This document shows, piece by piece, positions 46,521-56,419 of a stretch of 64,000 nt of DNA. Made by a program: the position numbers and the translations under genes. The stretch comes from Diacronema lutheri (Eukaryota > Haptophyta > Pavlovophyceae > Pavlovales > Pavlovaceae), in contig JAGTXO010000003.1 of the NCBI GenBank assembly GCA_019448385.1, forward strand, positions 1,488,001 to 1,552,000. Direction: 5' to 3'. The stretch's first letter is position 1; every line of letters starts with the position of its first letter. A model generated the notes under the pieces. The model made no database searches and was not told the origin of the DNA. It saw nothing but the letters and a program-made list of their open reading frames with translations.

Positions 46521-49349
46521 ATGGCAGAGGGCGCAGTGCCGCCCAAGAGGCAGCACATCCTACAGCGGCCGCTGCGCCGCCGTCCCAAATCGGCGCCGTC
46601 TCGCCCCGCGCCTGACGCGGCGGGTGTCAGCTCGCGTGACATGCATGCGCGCTCCCGCGGCGCTCGTGAGCACGCGCGCCGGCGCAAGGCGCGGTCGCGC
46701 TCGCCGCCAGAGCACGGCCATGGGCCGCTCGGCGGCAGCCCCGGCGGGTACGCTTGGGCCGACGTGCGCTCTGCACGCGAGGCGGGCCTGTCCGCTGGCG
46801 TGCGCACCACGGACCGCGAGCGCCGCCCTTCGCGGAGGTCGGCGGTGACGGGAGCTGACGGATTTGTCTTTGGCGGCACGGCGGCGGCCGAGGAGAGTGC
46901 AGAGCTGCTTGCGGAGGATCTGCCCCCGCTCCTCGCTTCGATGACGCCGTCCGTATGGCCGCTCGGCGGCCACGCATTCGGCGTCGCCGGTGTCTCGTCG
47001 CGCCAGCTCGACCAACGCCGGTCTGCCGACGGACGTCGATCCGTCTCCACGCCGCGCCGGCAGAGCGACTTGGGCGGGCTCGGCTCCGGGCTGCTCCCGC
47101 CCGAGGAGCGCTCGCGCGACAGTACGCACTCATTGGATGGCGCGCGCCGCCGCTCACGCCTGCCGTCCGATGCGCCATCGCCCGGCTCGCCGCTCCTCGG
47201 CGGTGCGGCCGCGCGTGACGTGAGCTTGGCTCTCGCGCAACACGCGGCAAGCGAGGGCGGCAGCGCGAGCGGCGGCGCGGAGCATGGCGCGGCGGGTAAC
47301 GCGCCGCGGCCACGCGAGCACGCGTACGCGCATAAGCGGCGCTTTGGCGCCGGCTCGAACGCGTCGGTCGCCGGCGCGTTTCTGGACCACACGTTGTCGG
47401 GCGGGTCGCTCGGAGGCGCGGTCACGGCGCACGCCTTTTGCGTCGAGGACCATCGTGCCTACGACGGCGCGGCGGGCGCGCCGACGCGGCTTCTTGCCCT
47501 CGACGACATGCGCACCCATTTGCTTTTGAAGAAGAGCGTCGCCTCCGCCCCATTCTCCGCATCCTCGTCCGCGCAGGCGTTGGCGCTGCTTGGCGGTCCA
47601 AGCGCCCAGCCGCCGCCGCCGGCGCGCGCGGCGCGCAACTCCAACCTGGCGGGCGTCGCGGGCGCCACGTCGCAGGAGATCGTCCGCTTCGAGCGCAGAC
47701 GGCTCTCGGGCGAAGCCCCGCCGCGATCACCGCTCGCGCGCGCGCGTGCCGCGCTCGCCACCGCCGACGCGGTCATTGCCGGCGCGCCGGCCGCGCCGCA
47801 TGAGGAGGCAGAGGCACAGCGCGGCCGAGCGCGGCCTGCGGGCGCGCGTGCTGATACGCTGCGCATCGGGGCGGGCGCGGATCCGGCCGCCGAGCCAAGC
47901 GTCGAGCATCGGCGAAGGCTGCGCGCGCCGGGCGGCATGTCCGACGGAGGCGCCGGCCTCGCGTCCGCCGCCATCCACGCGGCGCACGCGCGGCACGGCG
48001 GCGCGCACGCGGCGCGCAACGCGGCGAGCGAGGCCACGGCGGCGCTCGCCGCCATCACGGGAGGCAGCTGGATGGCGGACGAGGTGCCGCGCTCGCGCGC
48101 GCTGCCGCCCGCGCTCGCGCAAGCGCGCGGCGCGCTAACGGCGGGGCTTGGCTCTGCGCAGGTACGGGCAGCGTATGCGCGGTGCAGGCAGCACGATGGC
48201 GTCAGCCGGCTGGCGGGCGAGCTGGGCAGCGTCGCGTCGGCCGCCGCGCTCGCCGGGCTCGACGGCGAAGCGCTACGCGCCAACGGTGGCGGCGCGCACG
48301 ATGGCGACACGGACGCTCTGCACGGCCGCGAGCGCCGGCAGCCGCGCGCCGAGCCGGCGACGCTGCCCGTCGCGGGCGCCGCGTCGGGCGCGCGCGCGCG
48401 CCGGCCGCGCGGCCGGCGCAATGAGAGGATCATCTTTGGCGAGATCGCCTCCTTCTACGCGCAGCAGCGCGCCGATCTTGACGCGCAATACGCGCGCTGG
48501 CGCGCGGAAGGCGGCGGTGACGAGGCCTTCTTTGCCGACAACGACTTGAACGGTTACGATCTGGAGCCATCGACGCCCAGTGACGGCACGGCTCAGTCAG
48601 CGGACGACGCGCAGACGGAGCGCACGTCATGCAGCGGCCGCTCGCTGCGCGCGAGCGACGGCCGCGCGCGTGCGCGCGCCGACTCGTGGGGTGCGGACAG
48701 CGCGAGCGGCTCGGGCTCGGGCGAGGACGGCGAGTCATTGAACGACGGTTACGGCTGTTACGGCTCCACGCGACGCGGCGGTTACGCCGGAAGCGGCGGC
48801 TCGGAGGTGCCGCGCAGCGGCCGCCCGACGCCCGTCGCGGTCGATTCGCCGCGCCGTCGCGAGTGCTCACGAGGCAACGCGACCGCGGCGACCGCCGAGC
48901 CGCTCGCCCACGCGCCGGCGCCGTCGCCGCCTCCGCCCGGCACGAGCGCGCCGCACGTCGTTACGCAGCCCGGCAAGCGCGGCGGCTCCCCGCGCAAGGC
49001 CAGTCTCGCCGAGGAGCGCGGCATGGTGCGGCACGGCATGGACCCGCCGGCCGCGCAGCGTGCGCCGCTCGGCCTCAGCGGCGCGAGTGCACGCGGCAGC
49101 GGCGTGGCCGACGGCCATAACGGCGCGCGAGATCGGGCGCGCGCTGAAGTACGGCCGCGCACTCCGGCGATAACCATCGTGCCGCCTTCGGCGCGGCACG
49201 GCGGGAGCAGTGCGGACGAGCGCGGACGCCGCAGCGTCGACGAGCGTGACGTGGCGCAGCTCGAGCGGCTTCGCAGTGCGCGCTCGCGCGCTGCCGCGGC
49301 GGTGCTCCGTGCGAGCCGCGACGGCGTGCTGCCACTCAAGACTGCGTGA
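46521..49349 (+). CDS. Large low-complexity basic protein, unknown
   Basis: The 942-residue protein starts MAEGAVPPKRQHILQRPLRR and is largely Ser/Arg/Ala/Gly-rich and probably disordered. Islands that look structured include GYAWADVRSAREAGLSAG, ADGFVFGGTAAAEESAELLA, LDDMRTHLLLKKSV and RNERIIFGEIASFYAQQRAD followed by LDAQYARWRAEGGGDEAFF. No domain is recognised. The frame is the only one of that length with balanced acidic and hydrophobic residues. The ATG is preceded by an A-rich sequence (GGGAGAAACAAGA), a good context here. It might be a cytoskeletal or signalling scaffold; nothing is proven. Confidence 0.65.
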   Translation: MAEGAVPPKRQHILQRPLRRRPKSAPSRPAPDAAGVSSRDMHARSRGAREHARRRKARSRSPPEHGHGPLGGSPGGYAWADVRSAREAGLSAGVRTTDRERRPSRRSAVTGADGFVFGGTAAAEESAELLAEDLPPLLASMTPSVWPLGGHAFGVAGVSSRQLDQRRSADGRRSVSTPRRQSDLGGLGSGLLPPEERSRDSTHSLDGARRRSRLPSDAPSPGSPLLGGAAARDVSLALAQHAASEGGSASGGAEHGAAGNAPRPREHAYAHKRRFGAGSNASVAGAFLDHTLSGGSLGGAVTAHAFCVEDHRAYDGAAGAPTRLLALDDMRTHLLLKKSVASAPFSASSSAQALALLGGPSAQPPPPARAARNSNLAGVAGATSQEIVRFERRRLSGEAPPRSPLARARAALATADAVIAGAPAAPHEEAEAQRGRARPAGARADTLRIGAGADPAAEPSVEHRRRLRAPGGMSDGGAGLASAAIHAAHARHGGAHAARNAASEATAALAAITGGSWMADEVPRSRALPPALAQARGALTAGLGSAQVRAAYARCRQHDGVSRLAGELGSVASAAALAGLDGEALRANGGGAHDGDTDALHGRERRQPRAEPATLPVAGAASGARARRPRGRRNERIIFGEIASFYAQQRADLDAQYARWRAEGGGDEAFFADNDLNGYDLEPSTPSDGTAQSADDAQTERTSCSGRSLRASDGRARARADSWGADSASGSGSGEDGESLNDGYGCYGSTRRGGYAGSGGSEVPRSGRPTPVAVDSPRRRECSRGNATAATAEPLAHAPAPSPPPPGTSAPHVVTQPGKRGGSPRKASLAEERGMVRHGMDPPAAQRAPLGLSGASARGSGVADGHNGARDRARAEVRPRTPAITIVPPSARHGGSSADERGRRSVDERDVAQLERLRSARSRAAAAVLRASRDGVLPLKTA

Positions 49350-49487
49350 ATGTCGAGCAGGGTGAGACGGGCGGACCTCCTCCGCCACACCGAGCATGCG
49401 GACACTGACACGTGCAGTCACCAGAATCATGGCGTCAGACTCGGATGGGCGTCAGTGCGTGACTTGTGCCGACGCGCACGGCGCTCA
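49350..49487. other. Convergent intergenic region
   Basis: The 138 bp between two convergent stops contain no clear feature. Confidence 0.4.
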
Positions 49488-52400
49488 TCAGAGCACATCG
49501 CCTGGGATGGCGCTGCCCGCGCACGAGCTGAGATTCGGCCAACAGTTGCGCGCAGCGCACTCTCGGCAGCCATCGCTCGTCGGGCTCCAGCCGCACGCGC
49601 TGTGGCAGTCCGTCTTCGTGCACGAGACGGCCGCGCCAAAGCAGCGCGCGCACTGGCCGGAGAGGTTGATGCCCTGCAGACAATGCACCGTGCACTGCGG
49701 CTGCGCGGCGGCGGCCGGCGCGAGCGCGAGGTACGGGCGAGGGCGCAAGGTGAGCGGGGGCACCGCGCGCACGCGCGCGCGCGCGCGGGCAGCTGCGGCG
49801 GAGCGCGCGCACCTGCCCCCAGCAGTCCGCCGAGCAGGTCTGCAGCTCGTTGTTGAACGCAGCGCCCCAGATGCGCGCCTGATCCGCGAGCGCGCCGCAC
49901 GGCTTCACGTCGAGCGTCTGCGCGCTCGTCGGCGCGCTCCAAGGGCCCCAGCCCGCGAGCGAGCGCGTGCGCGCGCGCACGAGCAGGCGCGCGTGCTGGG
50001 GCAGCGCCGACGCCGTGCAGCGAGGCGCGCGTAGCGCGTCGCGCAGCTCGTTGAGAGCGGCGCTCGTGCGCGGCGCGTGGAGGGCAAAGGGGCCGAGCTC
50101 GCCATCGACGTCGCCCACCGTGCACGCCCTTTGCCACGCGCCGTGCGCGGACGCTTGCGTGGCGCGCGCCCACTCGAGCTCATAGCCGACAACCGACGCT
50201 GTCTCCTCGTGCACAGCCTGCCACTCGAGGCCAAGTGCGTCCGTGTATCTGCGCACGCGGGTCAGGCGCGGCGCGCGCGTGCGCGCGCGGTTGGCAGAGT
50301 CGACTCCATGCTGCGCGCCCAAGGTACGCGCACGGCGCGGCGGCGCGGCGGCGCACGCGTTCAAGCGCGCCCTCCCCCTCCCCTTCTTCCCCATGTCCCC
50401 GCCCCACCCGTCGACGCATGCGTGGCTCTCACCTGAGTTGCGCGCTGAGCTGCGCGGGCGCGCGCGGCGGTCGGAGCTCGCGCGACACGAGCGCGACCGC
50501 CTCCGTCCATGGCGTCGCGCCCTTCGAGTTGCGCGCGCGCACGACGGCGTGGTAGCGCGTGTCGGGCGAGAGGCCCTCAACCACCGCCTCAGTCGCGTCG
50601 TGCGCCGCGACCGCCTGCGCGGCGGGCGGCAGGCCGGCGCGCGCGCTCGCCTCGTGCAGCTGCACCTCGTATCCGACGATGTCCGCTCCGCTAGCGTCAG
50701 GAGGCGCCCACGAGAAGAGTGCGCTCGACGCGCCGGTGGCGAAGAGGGGTGGCTCGAGCGGCGCGGGCGCGCGCGCGCCCACCGCGTCCGTCGAGAGACG
50801 CAGCGCTCTCGACCACGCGGACCAGCCGTGCGCGTTGCGCGCGCGCGCGCGCGCCGAGAAGGTGTGCGAGGCGCCTGCGGTCGACACGTCAAGCTCGGCG
50901 CGCACGAGCGAGTCAGCGGCGCCGGCGGGCAGGGTGCGCGTGGCGGCGAAGGGCACCTCGGCAAACTCTCGCGAGAGCCGGCAGCAGTACCGGTCGTAGC
51001 ACCAACAGAACGGCCCGCAGCAGCCGACGGCGTTGGCGCCCGTGCAGCGCTCCCACACCGCCGCGAGCCGTGCGCTCGACTGCACCCAGGACGCGTTCGC
51101 CGGCCCGGCGGCGCCGAGCGGCGCGCAGCCGAGCGCGCACGTCGGCCCAGTCCACGCGCACGAGTCCACCTCGTCGAAGCGCCAGACGGAGTGCTGCAGC
51201 TCATACGAGACGAGGGACGCGCCGTTAGGCTCGGGCGGCAGCCACGCAACCGAGAGGGTATCGATCGACGTTGCGAGCGGCGCGAGCTCGGGAGGCTGCG
51301 GCGCGGCGGGGCCGGAGGTGCGCAGCGCGCGGCACGACGACCACGCGCTCGGCAGCGCCGCGCCGCTCCCCTCCTCGCGCAACGCGAGCCGCGCGCGCGC
51401 GCACAGCTCCGCGCGCTCGGGCAACTGGTCAAAGGATCGGGCGGAGGCAAGGCCCGCGTAGCTCGCGATTGGGCTGCCGCCTCGCGCGCCGCGCAGCAGC
51501 TCGACCTCGTACAAGGCCGCGAACGCGCCGCTCGGCGCCGGCTGCGCCCACTCGAGCTGCGCGACGTGCTGCCCGACGTACACGACGCGCGGCGCCACCG
51601 CCGTGTGCGGCCCGCCGCGTGATCGACCGCCGCGCGCGCCCGCGCCTCCGGAGGCGATCGCGACGATGACGAGCAGGATGCACGCGGCGAGCGCGAGCGC
51701 GCCGAGCACAGCAGGCCGCGAGAGCGCGCCGTACGCGCCAAGCGCGAGCAGCAGCGGCGGCTGCTGCTGCTGGCGCTTGGGCGCGTCGCGCGAGCCGGCT
51801 GCGCCCGCCCGCCCGCCCGCGCCGCCCGCGGCACAAGCGCTGTCCTGCACGTTTGGGGCGAGCAGCTTGGCGCGAGCGCCGCTCACGCCGCCCACGCCCG
51901 CGGCCGCGGCCGCGGCCGCGCCCGCACCCGCGCCCGCCGCCGCGCCGCTGAGCGACGAGAGGAATTTTCCAAAGCCAACCTCAAGCGAGCAGCCGGAGGT
52001 GGCGGCGCTCGGCGCGGCCGCGCCGCCGACGGCGGCCGCAGCGCGCACGCCGCCCGTGCCGCTGCGCGCCGGCGTGCTCGTCGCCTGCGCGGCGGCGGCG
52101 GCGCGGGCGGATGGCGGATCCGAGATACGATGGCCGCGGCCGGCTGTCGCGCCGTGCGGCGAGCTGAAGCGGCGCGCGTCCGTGCGGCCGGATGGGCTGG
52201 TGGCCCTGGAGGTAGTGCGGCTCGACGGGCGCAACCGCGTCTCGCCCGTCGCCTCGTCCACGTACGCCTCCGCGCCGACCGCGGCCGCGAGCCACCGGTC
52301 GCCGAGCGCCGAGGGCGTGCGCGCGCCGGCACTGAGCTCGCCGTCGGACGCCGACAGGGCGTCGGACGAGGCGCAGCGCTGCACGGCGCTCGCGGGGACG

Positions 52401-52867
52401 ACGAGCGGCGCGATCGAGACCGCGGGTGGGCTTGCGTGCCCACCGCCGCTCGTCGCGGCGCCGGTGGGTTGCGCGCGCCGCGAGCTCGCGGCCGGCGACA
52501 CTGCGGCTGCGCTCGTCGCGCACACGTTCGCGCCCGCCGCGGGCCCGAGAGGCGAGCGGAGCGGAGGCGGGTCGCCCGCGCCGGCCGAGGCCGTGCTCTG
52601 CTGCGAGCACGTTGGCGAATTGACCATCGACCCCGAGCGCGCCAGCCCACGAGTGCGCGCGGCGGCGGCAGCCGCCGCGCCCGGCGCGACGTTGACCGAG
52701 CGCGCGGCGGACGTGCGGCGCAGCGCGGGCAGGCTATCGGCCAGCGGCTCGCTCGCGACGGGCCGATCCCACGTCGTCTCGTTCGTGAGCTGGTTCCAAT
52801 AGTACGTGTCCCCCGACGACTGGTCCTTCACCGGCACCCAGTCGGGCGCCAGCGCGCCCATGGTCAT
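49488..52867 (-). CDS. WW-TM-fibronectin III receptor-like protein (3 exons)
   Basis: Exons are 50433-52867, 49813-50248 and 49488-49700, with introns of 184 and 112 nt in phases 2 and 0; the product is about 1027 residues. A WW domain opens the protein (WVPVKDQSSGDTYYWNQ, then ETTWDRP, residues about 10-36). A long Ser/Ala-rich cytosolic region follows, then a transmembrane helix at about 392-412 (AVLGALALAACILLVIVAIA). The outer part has about four fibronectin III domains (for example VYVGQHVAQLEWAQP, DTLSVAWLPPEPNG, SSALFSWAPPDAS with YEVQLHE, and VVGYELEWARA), with a cysteine cluster (GCCGPFCWCYDRYCC) inserted in one. Exon 3 encodes a 12-Cys C-terminal module (ADCWGQPQCTVHCLQGINLS and onward). 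There is no N-terminal signal peptide; topology would be N-in. Confidence 0.82.
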
Positions 52868-52949
52868 GTACGCGGGTTGGCCGGAGGCACCGCACCCCGC
52901 CTTCGCACGGCGGTGATCCACCCGGCGGGCGGTTGGTTCGTCTCGAGGG

Positions 52950-54155
52950 ATGGCGCCCATGCCGCGGCGAAAGCCCGTGAGCTTCGCCAAGCGCGCGCGG
53001 CAGTGGCGCGCCGCGGCGATCGTCAACGCGTACCGAGGGCTCTGCCTCCTGCTGCTCGGCGCGTCGCCTGTCCTCATCCGCGTCGCCCTCGCCACGCCCT
53101 TCCGCGCCGCGGTCTTCGCCGGCGCGAGCGTCGCGTGCTGGCGCAACGCGGCCGTGCTCCGGCTGCTCTTGGCCAAGCTGCCGGTGCCCGAGGTCGCCAA
53201 GGACGCGATTGCGTCCGACTGCGCGCACTTCACCCGGCTCACCGCCAAGGGTCCGATCTTCCGCGCTGCCGTTCGCCTGCTCAAGCGGTGCGTCGACTGC
53301 CAGCGCGCGCCGCTCTGCCCCTCGCGCGTGCACGCGAGCGCCGTCACGTCCACGTCGGCCACGCTCACGTGGGAGCCGACTGTGGCGTCGTGGCTGAGTG
53401 ACGAGTCGTACCGCCTCGAGATGGTGCAGCTCGAGCCCGACGGCGCCGAGCCAGCGGCGGGCGTCTGGGCGGAGCTGTACGACGGGCCGCTCTGCTCGCA
53501 CGAGCTGCGCGACCTCCGCTCCGACACGCCCTACGCGTGCCGCGTGCGCGCGCACAACGGCAAGGGCACGAGCGCGGTGCGGCTCGAACACTTCGTCACG
53601 CGCCAGCTGCCCACACCCGCCAAGGGCGGCGTCGCGCCGTGCTACTCGTGGAGCCAGGACACGAAGGAGGTCGTTGTGCGCGCGCTCGTGCCGGCCGGCA
53701 CGCGCGCGGCCGACGTGAGCGTCTCGTGCACGGCGACGGCGCTACGCGTGGCGCTCCTTAGGGCCGGCGCGGATGGCGGCGAACGGGTGCTTCTTGCCGG
53801 CACGCTCGCCAAACTCGCCGACCCATCGGAATTTGCGTGGCAATTTGCTGAGCCGAGCGGAGAAGACGAGCGCGAGCGCGCACACGGCGCGGCAGGTGGG
53901 CGCGTGCTCGAGATGACCATTCCCAAAGCCGACGGCAACCTCGGCCGGCCGCTCTGGCGCGCGCTGATTGTCGCCTACCCCGAGCCGCCGAGCGGCGCGG
54001 CGCGGCCGTCGACGCTTGCGCTGCACCTCGAGCACAGGCGGATCGACGTCGGTCTGATCAAGGAGGAGGTGCCTGAGTTGGGCGACCACCACCTCAAGGA
54101 GCTTGCCGAGATGATGAAGGGGCGGCCGATCGGCCGGGACGACGACGACGAGTGA
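52950..54155 (+). CDS. FN3 and CS (p23/NudC-like) domain protein
   Basis: The 401-residue protein starts MAPMPRRKPVSFAKRARQW. One or two hydrophobic helices at about 30-65 (GLCLLLLGASPVLIRVALA) may anchor it. A fibronectin III domain spans about 125-215 (PSRVHASAVTSTSATLTWEP, YRLEMVQLEPDG, PYACRVRAHNGKGTSAV). A CS domain spans about 225-355: APCYSWSQDTKEVVVRALVP, VSVSCTATALRVALL, LLAGTLAKLADPSEFAWQF, RVLEMTIPKAD and LWRALI. CS domains act as co-chaperones for Hsp90 or dynein regulators. The C-terminus is acidic (RDDDDE). Its start is 83 bp from that of the WW-FN3 gene on the opposite strand, and both genes carry FN3 domains. Confidence 0.85.
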   Translation: MAPMPRRKPVSFAKRARQWRAAAIVNAYRGLCLLLLGASPVLIRVALATPFRAAVFAGASVACWRNAAVLRLLLAKLPVPEVAKDAIASDCAHFTRLTAKGPIFRAAVRLLKRCVDCQRAPLCPSRVHASAVTSTSATLTWEPTVASWLSDESYRLEMVQLEPDGAEPAAGVWAELYDGPLCSHELRDLRSDTPYACRVRAHNGKGTSAVRLEHFVTRQLPTPAKGGVAPCYSWSQDTKEVVVRALVPAGTRAADVSVSCTATALRVALLRAGADGGERVLLAGTLAKLADPSEFAWQFAEPSGEDERERAHGAAGGRVLEMTIPKADGNLGRPLWRALIVAYPEPPSGAARPSTLALHLEHRRIDVGLIKEEVPELGDHHLKELAEMMKGRPIGRDDDDE

Positions 54156-54209
54156 GCCCGGCCTACAGTGCCCTCTTTCACGTGTTTGAAATGTGAGACG
54201 GCCGCGACG

Positions 54210-56291
54210 ATGGCGCGTATGCTGGCCGCACAGGCGTCGTTCGCCTACTGTCCCGCACTCCAGCCGGGTGCCGACGTGCGCGGCATGGTCAACCCGCACA
54301 CGGCCGCGCTTGAACAGGCGGCAAACACCGCGTCCGCACGCATCATCGCCGCCGCGCTTGTCACCGTCACCGCGCTGCTCTGCGCCCTCTTCGTCTTCTG
54401 TTACGACGACGGCGATCACATGCCGCCGCGCGCGCCCGTCTCGGTGGCGGAGGCGGTGCGCGCCATGGCGTCGGACGGCGCGCCGCGGTTCCTGTACGAG
54501 CTCTCGTGCCGCGTGGGCCCCGTGTTCCGCCTGCCACTTCCCACCACGCGCCGCTTCTACGTGGTGGCCGACGCGGACGTCGCCGCAGCCGTGCTCGCAC
54601 ACCCGCTCTCGACAACGCCGTCTCTCGTGCGCGCTCTGGCGCGGCATGCTGCGCGCGCGCAAAGCGTGCGAATGCGCCGTGGCGACGAGCCACGCGAGTG
54701 TGCGCCCCGCGCAGCCAGCAGCCGACGCACGGCACGGTACGGCCGCGCCCAAGCCGCTCACGCGTGCTGCACGGCCCCTGCCCTCTCACGGCCTGCGCGA
54801 TGCTCGCGCTCTGTGCGGCAGGCGTGCGCCGAGGCGCTCATGCTCACCACGGATGCGCTGAGCATACGCTCGACGCACGACGCGCCCTGCGAGGCAACGG
54901 CCTGGCCGCACCTCGATGATGCGCGCGTGGCTGCAATCTGCCGTACGCACGCGTGCGGCTTGGTTCACAACGTGATTGCACCCGCCGCGCTCTCGGGCGC
55001 GCCGGTCGACGTGTGCGCGCTCGCACTGCGCGTGGGCCTCGGCATCATTTGCGAGGCATGCCTCGGCTACGTGCCCGCCGCGGTGCGCGCTTCGCGCAAG
55101 CGCCGGATCTCTCTCCCTATTTATATTTTCCGGATGCTGTGCTTGCCACCTTTTGACGCTCAGCGGCAATGGACGCGTGCTCGCCGCTCGTCCGCCCCGC
55201 GCCCTGCCGCTACGCCCGTCTGACAGGCCGAGTGCGCCGAGCTCTCGCACGCCGTACTCCTGGCGGCAGCACAGGCGCGATGTGCGGGCGCGCCGTGGCT
55301 CGTGCGCGCGTTGCTCTCGCCGCCGTCGGTGTGCGCTCGCGCCGCCGAGCGCTCGATGCGCTTCGGGCACACCGTGCTCGCCAACTACCGGCAGGCGGAG
55401 GCGGCGGCACGCGCCGAGCTGCACGCCCTACCCATCGCGCACTTTGCACATGGCGGCACCTACGCTCACGAGGGCGCGCGCGCGACGGCTCTCGTGGCCT
55501 TCGTTGCTGCGGCGCATTCCGCGGTGGCTTCCCGCTTAGCCTGGGCGCTGCACGACCTCGCGCAGCACGCGCGCGAGCAGACGACGGTGCGCTTGGCGCT
55601 GCGCGGCGTGGCGGAGCCGACCGCCGTCCGCGAGCTCGCAGACGCCATACACGTGCGCGCGCAGTCGCGCGGTGGAGCGGTGGCGCGCGCCTGCGCCTGC
55701 CACGCGCCTGCGCCGGCCGCGCGCCTGCGCGGGCCGCGCGCCTGCGCGGGCCGCGCGCCTGTGCCGCTTGGCCGATGCGCCTCGCGCGCATGTCGCGGCA
55801 ACATTTCCGTGCCGCTTGGCGCCCCGCGCACCGCGCAGGAGAGCATGCGACTACACTGCGCGAATCAGCATGGCTGCTTGCGTCTCACGGGCTGCGATTT
55901 TGCGTGCCCGGCGCGCACAGCCGGAGCGACTGGCGCCGGCGCGCACCCACGCGGCGCGACGCGTCGCATCCCCGCGCACTCCATCGTGCTGCTACACGCG
56001 CCCTCCATCTTGCGGGACGCGGTGCACTTCGAACGGCCGAACGACTTTCTGCCCGCGCGCTGGAGCGGCGCGAGCGCGCCTTCACCAGCGCTGCTCGGCG
56101 GTCGCGAATGCAGCGCGCACTGCGACCAGCATTGGCACTGCCCGCCGCTCGCTCGTGCGGCGCTCGTCGCCGCGCTCGCCGCGACCCTGACCGAATATGA
56201 GCTTCGTGTGTGTTGCCCGCCCAGCTCGACGCTCTGCTCAACGCGCCCGCCGGTTGGGCTTGCGCTGCGCGTGTGCCGCGCGCCCTCGTGA
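54210..56291 (+). CDS. Divergent cytochrome P450 (at least 3 exons)
   Basis: Proposed exons are 54210-55082, 55227-55652 and 55839-56291, all phase 0; exon 1 may hold one more intron at about 54650-54820. The N-terminus has a membrane anchor (ARIIAAALVTVTALLCALFV) and P450-like start (APRFLYELSCRVGPVFRLPL, then YVVADADVAAAVLAHP). GAPVDVCALALRVGLGIICE fits the E-F region. HEGARATALVAFVAAAHSAV is an I-helix candidate. QESMRLH supplies the ExxR motif, and FERPNDFLPARW matches the PERF-region consensus. The haem loop would be LLGGRECSAHC, an odd version of FxxGxRxC. The class and substrate are unknown. The atypical haem loop means it may be degenerate. Confidence 0.6.
55690..55775. repeat. 17-bp tandem repeat in a P450 intron
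   Basis: About three to four copies of a 17-bp unit (GCGCCTGCGCGGGCCGC and variants) lie in the intron between the I-helix exon and the exon carrying the ExxR motif. Confidence 0.75.
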
Positions 56292-56419
56292 ATGTTCGTC
56301 TCCCGTGCCTGAGCGTATGGAGGGTCAGCAGTGGGGGCGAGAAACTTAAAATACCCATACTAAAATTGGACTGGCCCCCGAACTCGAGACCGGGCAATTG
56401 GCCAATTGCGCGACAAGCG

